Both the position numbers and the translations under genes were made by a program. Source: Myxococcus xanthus (GTDB taxonomy: Bacteria; Myxococcota; Myxococcia; Myxococcales; Myxococcaceae). Taken from it: a stretch of 64,000 bases of DNA. Where the stretch lies: positions 310,001 through 374,000 of the forward strand of contig NZ_FNOH01000003.1 in assembly GCF_900106535.1 (NCBI RefSeq), written 5' to 3'. This document shows positions 11,101 to 19,463 of the stretch, in pieces. The notes under the pieces are model-generated. The model was not told where the DNA came from and made no database searches. It was given only the letters and a program-made list of their open reading frames with translations. The stretch's first letter is position 1. Every line of letters starts with the position of its first letter.

Positions 11101-14100
11101 CCGCCGGCTGCGACACCGCGAGCGCGACGATGTCACCCCGCTTCACGCCTCGCGACACGAGGTGCCGGGCCAGCCGCCCCGACAGCACCTCTACCTCGCG
11201 ATATGTGAGTGTCCGGACACCATCCTCCACCGCCACCCGGTCCGGCGTCCGTGACACCTGGGCCAGGAACCGCGAAGGCAACGTGTCCGCCGGAAGGTGC
11301 CCTTCCGTGGGCGCTGGATTCCACTCCACGAGCAACCGGTTTCGATCCGCGCGGTCCAGCAAGTCGAGCTGGGACAGCCGGACTTCCGGGCTGCCCGCGG
11401 CGGCCTCCAGCAACCGGAGGAGCGAGCCCGACAGCCGGGCGATGGTCTCCGCGTCGAAGAGCCCGGTGTTGTACTCGATGCTGCCTCGCAGCCCCTCGGG
11501 CGTCTCGGTGACTTCCAGCGCGAGGTCCAGCTTGGTCGCACCCGCATGCACGGGACGGCTGCGGAGCTGGAGCCCGACGAGCGACAACGCCGCGGCGGGC
11601 GTGTTGTGCAGAATCAGCATCGTCTGGAAGACGGGCGTGTGGCTGAGGTCGCGCGGCGCGTGCAGCACCTCCAGCAGCTTCTCGAAGGGCACCTCCTGGT
11701 GCGCGAACGCGTCCAGCGCCGTTCTTCGCACCCGCCCCAGGACCTCCGCGAACGAGGGGTCGCCGGACAGGTCGGCGCGCAGGGCCATGGAGTTGATGAA
11801 GCAGCCAATCAGCGGTTCGACTTCGGGCCGGTCGCGGCCCGCCACCGGCGTGCCCACCGCGAAGTCGTCCTGCCCGGTGTACGCATGCAGCAGGACCTGC
11901 CACGCGGCCATCAGCACCATGAAGGGGGTGGCGCCCTCCTTCCGCCCCACCGCCACCAGGGCGTCGGTGAGGGACTTCGGAACGGCGAAGGGCAGTTGCT
12001 CGCCATCGTGCGTCTGCAACGGAGGACGCGGACGGTCCACGGGGAGTTGGAGCACGGGGACATCCGCCAGCACGTCGCGCCACCACGCCTGTTCGGCCTT
12101 CAGGGCGGAGCCTCGCATCTGCTCCAGTTGCCAGAGCGCGTAGTCCGCGTACTGCACCGGCAGGGCGGGCAAGGAGGCAGGCCGGCCCGTCAGCTCGGCC
12201 TCATACAGACGAGCCATCTCGTGCACCATCACGCCCGCGGACCAGCCATCCGAGATGATGTGGTGCAGCGTGATGAGCAGGACGTGCTCGGTACTTCCCA
12301 GCCGCAGCAAGGTCGCGCGGAGCAGCGGCCCCCGCTCCAGGTCGAAGGGACGGCGCGCCTCTTCACGTGTCCAGCGGGCGACGTCCGCTGCACTGGCGCC
12401 CTCCACCGCCTCCAGGGAGATGGAGACCTCCAGCGACGGCGCGATGGTCTGCACCGCCTCGGTGCCATCCATGGAGAACGTGGTCCGTAGGGCCTCATGC
12501 CGGCGCACCACCGCGTTCAACGCTCGCTCCAGGGCCGCGGCATCCAGGGCGCCGCTCACGGTGAACGCGACGGCGTTGTTGTAGGCGACGTTGCCCGGCT
12601 CCAGCCGGTCCAGGTACCAGAGCCGCTGCTGCGCGAAGGACAACGGCAGCGGACGGCCCCGGGGGACCCGGGTGATGGACGCGGGTGCCTCGGACTTCTT
12701 CGCCACGCCATCCCGAGCGCCCATCACCTTCGGTGGTGTCGGCCTGCCCTCCGGGACAGGTAGGGCGGGCAACAGCTCCAGCGAGCCATCCCGCTTGCGC
12801 CGCGCACGCCGGCCCGTGGCCATCCGCCTCGCGGCATCCGTGCTTCCAGCGAGGATGCGCACGGGGGTGGAGTCCGGCGCGTTCCAGAGCCCGAGAGGCA
12901 CGCCCGCGCCCTTCACCACCAGCTCACCGATGACGCCCACCGGCACGGGCTGGCCGCGCCCATCCACGACGTCCCAGCGCGAGGCATCTCCCGGCTCGGC
13001 GGCGAGCGCCCAGGTCCCCAGGCCCAGGTCCTGCTGCCGGTGCGCGACACGCCAGGACATGGCGCGCACCAGGGATGCCGCCGCTTCTTCGGACGCGCCT
13101 TCGAGCCAGACGTGGCGGACAGGCCGGAGCGCCTCCGCCGCGTCGGGGAGCGTCAGCATCGAGCGCGCCAGCGCCGCGGTGCAGTGCAGGTGGGTGATGC
13201 CCGCCTCGCGCACGAGCGCCAGCAGGGCCTCCGCCGCACCCGGGCCTTCCCGCAGCGACGGCATGGGGACCGCGAGTCCGGGCTCCGGGGAATGGCGACC
13301 GCGCAAGGCGTCGAGGTGCCGCAACCCCTCCAGGGTCGCCTCCACCTCCACGCCGAAATCCACCAGGCAGGCGATTTCATCCACGTCGAGCCGCTGGACA
13401 CGCTCCACCATGGGACCGCAAGAGTCCGGCGTACCGAAGAGGCCGCCGCTCTCCACGTATCGCTCCACGCCGTGCGCCAGCAGCGCATCCATGTCCGCGG
13501 GCGTCAGCGAACGGGGGTCCATGTCGAGCCCCATGCCGGCCATGAAGCCCGCGGCGATGTCCACGGAGCTGCGGAAGTAGTCGAGCAGCGGCTGGCGCGC
13601 CCTCCGCCGGACCTCGGCCGGGTCGTCGCCGAGATACGCATGCAGCATCAAGCTCACGTGTCCCCGTCCCGCATGGCCATGTTGCCTCCATGCGTCGCGG
13701 TACAGCGCCACCTTCCCCTCCAGGTCCTCCAGGTGCTGGCCCATCAGGTTGGTGAGCACGTAGGCCCCCAGCTCGCCCGCCAGCCGGAAGGTCTCCGGGT
13801 TTCCGGCAGCGGTGAGCCAGATGGGGAGCGTCTGCTGCACCGGGCGTGGCCGCAGTGAGAGGGCCACTTCGGCGCCCGCGCCGTTGCGTCGGCGCACCGT
13901 CCCGCCTCGCCACAGGGTGCGCACCTCCTCGATGCCTCGGTGCATGACCTCCTTCCGGCGCGCGTACCGGTCCGGCGCGAACACGAAGTCATTCGCGTGC
14001 CAGCCCGAAGCGAAGGACACGCCCACGCGGCCATCGGACAGGTTGTCCAGCACGGCCCACTCCTCCGCGACGAGGATGGGGTCGTGTAGCGGCAGCACCA

Positions 14101-17100
14101 CGCTCCCCGCGCGGATGCCCAGGCGCTGCGTCACCGTGGCCACCCCCGCGCCCACCACCGCCGGCCTCGGATACAGACCGCCGAACGCATGGAAATGCCG
14201 CTCCGGCGTCCACACCGCGGAGAAGCCATTCGCATCCGCGAACTTCGCGGCGTCCAGCAGCAGGCGGTATTTGCGGCCGCCCAGCGAGTCCTCGTCGTTG
14301 GCGAAGAACGACAGGCTGAAGTCCAGGCGCCGTCGAGCAGGCTCCGCGCCAGCCCCCACCGGCGTGAAGCGCGCACGCTCCGCCGGCAACACCACCCGCA
14401 GCCCGCGTGTCAGGGCCCAGAGGACCTCCAGCCCAGTGCCGGGAACCTGCGGCTCCTCCGCCGCGAGCCAGACGCCTTCCTTCGTGGTCGCATCCGCGTC
14501 CAGACGACCGAACAGCTCCGCCACGGTGCGGTGGGTGTGGATGGCCCAGAGCTGCTCACCCCGAGGCCCTGTCCACGGCTCGAGGCAGACCCGCTCCGAG
14601 GCGGAAGCCCGCAGCGGCGCCATTGAGGTGCCTCGGCCTGAATCTCCTGTCTGCGCGAACACCGTCTCAACATGGAGGACGCGCGCGGCATCCAATGACA
14701 CGCGCGTGCGGACCTTCGCGTGGGTCAACAGCAGCGGAGGCGGCGCACCTGGAGGCGCGAGGTCCGGCAGCTCCATCAACCGAGGCACAGGCAGCAGAAC
14801 GTGGGCCGCGCCCGTCTCCTGGACCGCCCACTGCGCGACCACGCGCTCCACCGATGGCTCCAGGCATACCGCCACCAGCGCATCGGGTCCTACGCCTCGG
14901 TCCGACAGCACGGCGGCCAGACGCCCCACGGCCCCTTGCAACTCGCCCCACGTCACGCCCCGCCCGTCCGGCGCCGTCATCGCCACCTGGGACGCGTCCG
15001 CCATGGCGCGAGCCCGAAGCAGCGCCGCGATCGGCGTCACCACCGATGCGGATGCCTCAGGCTCCGAGGCCAGCGCCTGACTGGCCCGAGCGTGCTCCAG
15101 CGGCAGCGCGGAGAGGGACAGGCCGGGCTCCGCCACCGCCGCTTCGAGCAGCGCGGTCCAGTGCGCCACCATCCGCTCCACGGTGTCCCGCTCGAAGCGC
15201 TCCTCCGCGTAGTCGACGGTACCGGAGAAGCCGTGCTCGTACTCCCCCAGACCCACGGACAGGTCCGACAGGACGGTGCCGAACTCGGGTGGACCGTTCT
15301 CGAGCTCCGCCAGGCTCATGCGCAGACCCGGCAGCTCCAGGTTCAGATTGAACCGGCTGTGCAGCACGAACATCGAGTCGAAGACCCGGCCGCGGCCGGT
15401 GTCCTTCGCGGGCTCGATTTCCCGCACCAGCGACTCATACGGCACGTCGGGGTGCGCGTAGGCATCCATCATCACCTCGCGCACGCGCGCCACCAGCTCC
15501 TTGAAGGGTGGGTCCCCGGACAGGTCCGTCCGCAACGGGACGGAGTGCGCCACGTAGCCGATCAACGGCTCCAGCTCCGGCCGGCTCCGGTTGCCAATGG
15601 GCGTCCCCACCACGACGTCATCCCGGCCCGTCCAGCGCGACAGCAGCGCCTTCCAGGATGCCAACAGCACCATGAACGGCGTGACACCCTCTCGCTGCGC
15701 GAACGCCTGGACCGAGGCCGACAGCGCGCGCGAGAAGCCCACGCGCAAGCACTGGCCACGGAGCGCGGGCCCGTCCCCCTTCGGCCGGTCCACCGGCAGC
15801 TCGAGCGGACGCGGGAACGCCGCCAGACGCCCGCGCCAGGCCGCGACCTGGGAGGCGAACGCGCCGCTCTTCAGCGCCTGCTGCTGCCAGGCCGCGTAGT
15901 CCACGTACTGCACGGGCAAGGTGGACAGCGCCACCGGCCGCCCCTGCATGAAGGCGGTGTAGTGGTCCCCCAGCTCCTTCGCGAGCACCACCAGCGACCA
16001 CGTGTCACACACCACGTGGTGCACGGTGACGGCCAGCAGATGCTCCTCCGGAGCCAGTCGCCAGAGCCGGGCGCGGGCGACCGGCCCGTGCTCCAGGTCG
16101 AACGGCCGGGCCACCTCGTCGTGCACGCGCGGCTGCCACGCCGCGGGGTCCAGCGGTTCGGCGGAGAGCGGCAACTTCAGCTCCGGGGCGATGCAGACGC
16201 TCGGAGCGCCCTCGCCACGCGGATAGGACGTGCGCAGCGCCTCGTGGCGCAGTGCCACCGCCTCCAGTCCCCGCTCCAGCAGCGCCACGTCCAGCGCGCC
16301 ATGCAGCCGCAGCACCACATACATGTTCAGGGCCGCGTTGCCGGGGAGCGCCTGCTCCAGCGCGCAGATGCGCTCCTGCACCACGGACAGCGGCAACGCT
16401 CCGCCACGCGGAATGCGGACCAGTGGCGGCAGGACCGGCTCCGTGGACGCCGTCCCGGGCGTGCCCAGCCGCGCCTGGATGCGAGCCGAAATGCCCGCCA
16501 CCGTGGGCGCGTCGAAGACGTCACTCAAGGGGAGTGAGACAGGGAAGGCCTCCCGCAGGCGGGTCAACAACTGCGCCGCCATCAGCGAGTTGCCGCCCAG
16601 TTCCAGGAAGTCGTCGTGGATGCCGAAGTCGGTCCGGCCCAGCCGCTCGCGCCAGATGGCCAGCACCTTGCGCTCCACGTCCGTGTGGGCCCCGGCCTGC
16701 TCCGCTGGCGCCTCCAAGTGGGGCGTGCCTCCGGCTTCCGCGGGGCGCTCCGCCACCGCCGCGGACGTCTCCGGCCGGGCCACCACTGAGGTGGGCAGCG
16801 GGGTCCGGAAGGTCTGCCGCTGGAAGGGATAGGTGGGCAGCGCCACCTTCTGGCGTGACTCGTGCGCGTAGACGCGCTGCCAGTCAATCGCGAGCCCCTG
16901 CGCCCAGACCGTTCCAAGCGCCTCCATCAACGCGGCATGTGCATCCAGGACCGAGCCCGCCCGAGGCAGCGACGCCACGGCGCGTCCTCGGTGCCCTCGC
17001 AGCCCCAGCCTCGCCAGGGCGGTCAGCGCCTGGTCCGGGCCGACTTCGAGAAACACGTCGCACCCGTCCGCCTTCAGCGTCTCCAGCCCGTCCCCGAAGC

Positions 17101-19453
17101 GCACCGGTGCCCGCATCTGGCGCAGCCAGTAATCCGGGTCCGTCGCCTCCTCCGGGCGAATCCACGTCCCGGTGACACTGGAGATGTATGGACGCTGGGG
17201 CGCAGACAGGCGCAGACCCGCAACCACGCGCCGCAGCTCCGCCATCACCGGCTCCACCGCCGCCGAGTGGAACGCATGCCGCGCAGGCAGCCGCAACACG
17301 CCCACGCCCCGCGCGCTCAGCTCGTGCTCCAGCGCCTCCACGTCCCCCGAGGGCCCGGACACCACGCACCGGTCCGGCCCATTCACTGCGGCCAGCGACA
17401 ACGCCCCCGTCAGCAGCGGACGCACCTCCTCTTCCGCGCAAGCCACCGCCGTCATGCTTCCGGGCGGCATCCGCGCCATCAGGCGGCCTCGCGCCGACAC
17501 CAGCGCCAGCGCATCCTCCAGCGGCAGGACCTCCGCGAGGCAGGCCGCCACGTATTCGCCGAAGCTGTGCCCCAGCAGCGCGCGCGGGCGCACGCCCCAG
17601 GCTTCCCACTGACGCGCCAGCGCGTACTCCACGGCGAACAAGGCGGGCAACGCGATGCCAGGGTCGGCCAACGTCTGCTCCGCGGCGGCCTCGGCTCCAG
17701 GCGAGGGAAACAGCACGTCACGCACCGCCGCCCCCAACCGGGCCCCCAGCCCCTCCAGGCAGGCCTCCAGGGCCTCACGGTAGACGGGCTCCGCTGCGTG
17801 AAGCGCGCGTCCCATGCCCACCGTCTGCGCGCCCTGGCCCGGGAAAAGGAAGGCCACGCCCTGCTCGCGTGCCGCCACGACGTGCTCCACGACCTGGGAC
17901 TTCCCCGGGCCGCGCAGCTTCGCCAGCAACTCCGCGCGGTCCTTCGCCACGAAGGCGCGCCGGTGCTCGAAGGCACGGCGGCCCACGTTGCGCGTGAAGG
18001 CCACGTCCTCCAGCGCCACGTCGGTCGGTGCGGCCTCCATCCAGGAGGCCAGGTCCCGCACCGCGGCGTCCAAGGCCTCCGCCGAGCGGCCCGACAGCGT
18101 CACGAGTTGGGTGGGCCGGACACTGGGCGAGGCAGGCTCCGGAAGCGGCGCTTCCTCCAGCACCGCGTGCGCGTTCGTCCCTCCGATTCCGAACGAGCTG
18201 ACGCCCGCGCGGCGAGGCACCGGGCCCCGGGGCCAGGGCCGCAGGCGGTCGACGACGAAGAACGGGCTGTTCGCGAAGTCGATGGCGGGATTCGGCCGCT
18301 CGAAATGGAGCGTGGGCGGCAGTTCCTCATGCGCCAGGGCCAGCGTGGCCTTGATGAGCCCCGCCAGACCGGCGGCCGTGTCCAGGTGGCCGACGTTCGG
18401 CTTCACCGACCCCAGCGCGCAGTACCCCTTCCGGTCCGTGTGCCGCCGGTACGCCCGCGTGAGCGCCGCGACCTCGATGGGGTCTCCCAACGAGGTGCCC
18501 GTGCCGTGCGCCTCCACGTAGCCGATGTCGCCCGCGTCCAGGCCCGCGAAGGCCAGCGCCTCGCCGATGACGTCCGCCTGCCCCTCCACGCTGGGCGCCG
18601 TGTAGCCGACCTTCAGGCCGCCGTCGTTGTTGATGGAGGAGCCGCGGATGACCGCGTACACGCGATCACCATCCCTGCGCGCGTCCTCCAACGGCTTGAG
18701 CACCACCACCGCCACGCCGTTGCCCGGCACCGTTCCCGCCGCGCGCGCGTCGAACGCGCGGCAGTGCCCGTCCGGCGACAGGATCATCCCCTCCTGGAAC
18801 AGGTAGCCCGAGCGCTGCGGCATCGCCAGGCGCACCGCGCCCGCCAGCGCCACGTCCGACTGGCGCATCAGCAGGCTCTGGCAGGCCATGTGGACGGCCA
18901 CCAGTCCCGTGGAGCAGGCAGTGTAGAGGGACAGGCTTTCGCCCCGCAGTCCCAGTTTGAAGGACGCCCGCGTCGCCAGGTTCTCCGCGGAGGTGCTCAT
19001 CAGCTCGTAGAACGAGGCCGGGTCCAGGTTCCCCTGCCCCAACATCGCCAGGCCGTGCAGGGATGCGCTCGCGCCCGCGTAGAGCGAGATTTTCCCCGCG
19101 AAGCGCTCCGGGTCGAGCGCCGCGTCCTCCAGCGCCGTCCAGGCGCACTCCAGGAACACGCGCTGCTGCGGATCCATCCACTCCGCCTCGCGCGGGGCCA
19201 TGCCGAAGAAGGCCGCGTCGAAGCGGTCTCCACCTTCCAGCTCCGCCGCCACTGGCACGAAGTCCGGATGATGGCGCACCGCCTCGGACATCAGCGGAGA
19301 GGGCTCCAGCGCCTCGACGGGCACGCGGGAAATGGACTCCACACCTTCGCGGAGGTTGCGCCAGAAGGCCCGCGCATCCGCGCTCCCGGGGAAGCGGCTG
19401 GCGATGCCGATGATGGCGATGTCGCTACCCGCGCTGCCGTTGTTCTCGCTCAT
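8111..19453 (-). CDS. Hybrid PKS/NRPS: KS-AT-ACP-C-(A/luciferase-like monooxygenase)-C-A-PCP-E
   Basis: 3780 aa, second gene of the assembly line, 10 bp after the FAAL-NRPS stop. Domains: KS 10-430 (Cys180 in TACSTG, His316 in EAHGTGT, His356 in VGHLD); AT 532-880 (Ser630 in GHSFGEY, HAFH at 726-729, the malonyl-CoA type); ACP Ser956 in GGNSL; C 1004-1460 with HHVVCDT at 1145; degenerate A fragments 1472-1708 and 2056-2235 around a luciferase-like monooxygenase 1710-2055; a second C 2262-2700 with HHIISDG at 2397; intact A 2725-3215 (TSGSTG 2870-2875, YRTGD 3095-3099); PCP Ser3262 in GGDSI; epimerase 3310-3760 with HHLVVDAVSW at 3444. No KR, DH or ER is seen, so the extension should stay a beta-ketide until the oxidase acts. 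The intact A domain reads roughly DAASSGEI, which I cannot match to a substrate. The released residue should be D because of the E domain. Confidence 0.96.
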   Translation of the reverse strand: MSENNGSAGSDIAIIGIASRFPGSADARAFWRNLREGVESISRVPVEALEPSPLMSEAVRHHPDFVPVAAELEGGDRFDAAFFGMAPREAEWMDPQQRVFLECAWTALEDAALDPERFAGKISLYAGASASLHGLAMLGQGNLDPASFYELMSTSAENLATRASFKLGLRGESLSLYTACSTGLVAVHMACQSLLMRQSDVALAGAVRLAMPQRSGYLFQEGMILSPDGHCRAFDARAAGTVPGNGVAVVVLKPLEDARRDGDRVYAVIRGSSINNDGGLKVGYTAPSVEGQADVIGEALAFAGLDAGDIGYVEAHGTGTSLGDPIEVAALTRAYRRHTDRKGYCALGSVKPNVGHLDTAAGLAGLIKATLALAHEELPPTLHFERPNPAIDFANSPFFVVDRLRPWPRGPVPRRAGVSSFGIGGTNAHAVLEEAPLPEPASPSVRPTQLVTLSGRSAEALDAAVRDLASWMEAAPTDVALEDVAFTRNVGRRAFEHRRAFVAKDRAELLAKLRGPGKSQVVEHVVAAREQGVAFLFPGQGAQTVGMGRALHAAEPVYREALEACLEGLGARLGAAVRDVLFPSPGAEAAAEQTLADPGIALPALFAVEYALARQWEAWGVRPRALLGHSFGEYVAACLAEVLPLEDALALVSARGRLMARMPPGSMTAVACAEEEVRPLLTGALSLAAVNGPDRCVVSGPSGDVEALEHELSARGVGVLRLPARHAFHSAAVEPVMAELRRVVAGLRLSAPQRPYISSVTGTWIRPEEATDPDYWLRQMRAPVRFGDGLETLKADGCDVFLEVGPDQALTALARLGLRGHRGRAVASLPRAGSVLDAHAALMEALGTVWAQGLAIDWQRVYAHESRQKVALPTYPFQRQTFRTPLPTSVVARPETSAAVAERPAEAGGTPHLEAPAEQAGAHTDVERKVLAIWRERLGRTDFGIHDDFLELGGNSLMAAQLLTRLREAFPVSLPLSDVFDAPTVAGISARIQARLGTPGTASTEPVLPPLVRIPRGGALPLSVVQERICALEQALPGNAALNMYVVLRLHGALDVALLERGLEAVALRHEALRTSYPRGEGAPSVCIAPELKLPLSAEPLDPAAWQPRVHDEVARPFDLEHGPVARARLWRLAPEEHLLAVTVHHVVCDTWSLVVLAKELGDHYTAFMQGRPVALSTLPVQYVDYAAWQQQALKSGAFASQVAAWRGRLAAFPRPLELPVDRPKGDGPALRGQCLRVGFSRALSASVQAFAQREGVTPFMVLLASWKALLSRWTGRDDVVVGTPIGNRSRPELEPLIGYVAHSVPLRTDLSGDPPFKELVARVREVMMDAYAHPDVPYESLVREIEPAKDTGRGRVFDSMFVLHSRFNLNLELPGLRMSLAELENGPPEFGTVLSDLSVGLGEYEHGFSGTVDYAEERFERDTVERMVAHWTALLEAAVAEPGLSLSALPLEHARASQALASEPEASASVVTPIAALLRARAMADASQVAMTAPDGRGVTWGELQGAVGRLAAVLSDRGVGPDALVAVCLEPSVERVVAQWAVQETGAAHVLLPVPRLMELPDLAPPGAPPPLLLTHAKVRTRVSLDAARVLHVETVFAQTGDSGRGTSMAPLRASASERVCLEPWTGPRGEQLWAIHTHRTVAELFGRLDADATTKEGVWLAAEEPQVPGTGLEVLWALTRGLRVVLPAERARFTPVGAGAEPARRRLDFSLSFFANDEDSLGGRKYRLLLDAAKFADANGFSAVWTPERHFHAFGGLYPRPAVVGAGVATVTQRLGIRAGSVVLPLHDPILVAEEWAVLDNLSDGRVGVSFASGWHANDFVFAPDRYARRKEVMHRGIEEVRTLWRGGTVRRRNGAGAEVALSLRPRPVQQTLPIWLTAAGNPETFRLAGELGAYVLTNLMGQHLEDLEGKVALYRDAWRQHGHAGRGHVSLMLHAYLGDDPAEVRRRARQPLLDYFRSSVDIAAGFMAGMGLDMDPRSLTPADMDALLAHGVERYVESGGLFGTPDSCGPMVERVQRLDVDEIACLVDFGVEVEATLEGLRHLDALRGRHSPEPGLAVPMPSLREGPGAAEALLALVREAGITHLHCTAALARSMLTLPDAAEALRPVRHVWLEGASEEAAASLVRAMSWRVAHRQQDLGLGTWALAAEPGDASRWDVVDGRGQPVPVGVIGELVVKGAGVPLGLWNAPDSTPVRILAGSTDAARRMATGRRARRKRDGSLELLPALPVPEGRPTPPKVMGARDGVAKKSEAPASITRVPRGRPLPLSFAQQRLWYLDRLEPGNVAYNNAVAFTVSGALDAAALERALNAVVRRHEALRTTFSMDGTEAVQTIAPSLEVSISLEAVEGASAADVARWTREEARRPFDLERGPLLRATLLRLGSTEHVLLITLHHIISDGWSAGVMVHEMARLYEAELTGRPASLPALPVQYADYALWQLEQMRGSALKAEQAWWRDVLADVPVLQLPVDRPRPPLQTHDGEQLPFAVPKSLTDALVAVGRKEGATPFMVLMAAWQVLLHAYTGQDDFAVGTPVAGRDRPEVEPLIGCFINSMALRADLSGDPSFAEVLGRVRRTALDAFAHQEVPFEKLLEVLHAPRDLSHTPVFQTMLILHNTPAAALSLVGLQLRSRPVHAGATKLDLALEVTETPEGLRGSIEYNTGLFDAETIARLSGSLLRLLEAAAGSPEVRLSQLDLLDRADRNRLLVEWNPAPTEGHLPADTLPSRFLAQVSRTPDRVAVEDGVRTLTYREVEVLSGRLARHLVSRGVKRGDIVALAVSQPADVVAGLMGVTRAGAAVVVLDVDHPAERLAGILADTRAQALVASESCRARVPSREGLTVIPLDSLPEATEDVCGLPEGTDAACVVYTSGSTGRPRGVVLEHRHLVAATQARADVYGEPGVVMSLAPFTFDASLAGLLWSLFGGGTLRYPDAEEHGDPRRLAERIARSHVTHLVSVPSLYGQILAAAPVGGLRGLRAVSVGGEPCPVELTRAHHEALPAVSLFNEYGPTEATIWSTVHRVRVDEEGRVPIGRVVPGARVYLLDAHRRLVPRGAPGELYVGGAGVARGYLGQPGLTSERFVMDPFDGRLGARMYRTGDVARWRADGTLEFIGRVDHQVKVRGFRIEPGEVEAALLAHPAVKEAVVVAREDGKGPKRLVAYGVLATEGPGEKPDAQALKEWVRSRLPPYMVPATFVAMDSLPRTRHGKVDRRALPTPDPASAAAPAAPHSEVEATLVSLWREVLGVERVGIHDDFFELGGDSILGLQIVTRARAQGIELSPKQLFQNPTVARLASVAGTRLAVQAEQGPVVGPVALTPIQHWFFELGLEAPHHWNMSLLLEARAALDATLLERALAHLLAHHDALRLGFVGGEDGWHQAICEPGARVTVARVDLSAVPEAERPSALSRHAEAAQRALRLDGPLVQAVLLEWGAGHSTRLMLAVHHLVVDAVSWRILLEDLATAYTRLAAGDAVVLPPKTTSFQAWARGLEALARSQALTAERAWWLERPWREASRLPVDFTGGLNTEATASTVQVTLEPEQTRALLQDVPKAWHTQPQEPLLTALAQALTAWAGGAVALVDVEGHGREEVLPGVDVSRTVGWFTRVFPALLDLRGTTGPGEALRAVKEGLRAVPSRGMGWGLLRYVSRDAALAALSLAEVGFNHLGQLDGVVGEGAPFVLAPEAATLRQRAPSARRPYLLDVTGMVRDGRLVVLWTFSEAVHRRETVTRVAKDFLARLHALVHASRAPDAGGHSPSDFPLAKVKQAQLDKLAARFGKKTR
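13289..14326 (-). other. Luciferase-like FMN monooxygenase domain inserted in a decayed adenylation domain
   Basis: Residues about 1710-2055 of the hybrid synthetase. It opens with LDFSLSFFANDEDS and contains VWTPERHFHAFGGLYP, SGWHANDF and WLTAAGNPETF, the hallmarks of the natural-product luciferase-like monooxygenase (MupA/Atu3671-like) family. The insertion point follows the A4 counterpart (GTGLEVLWALTRG). The host A domain has lost the TSGSTG loop, the NxYGPTE motif, YRTGD, the GRxDxQVKxRG hinge and the catalytic lysine motif, so it cannot adenylate. No carrier protein follows; the next domain is a C domain. It should therefore act on substrate held by the ACP (Ser956) or a neighbouring PCP. 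Reduced flavin must come from elsewhere. Confidence 0.85.
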
Positions 19454-19463
19454 GGTGTCGTGC

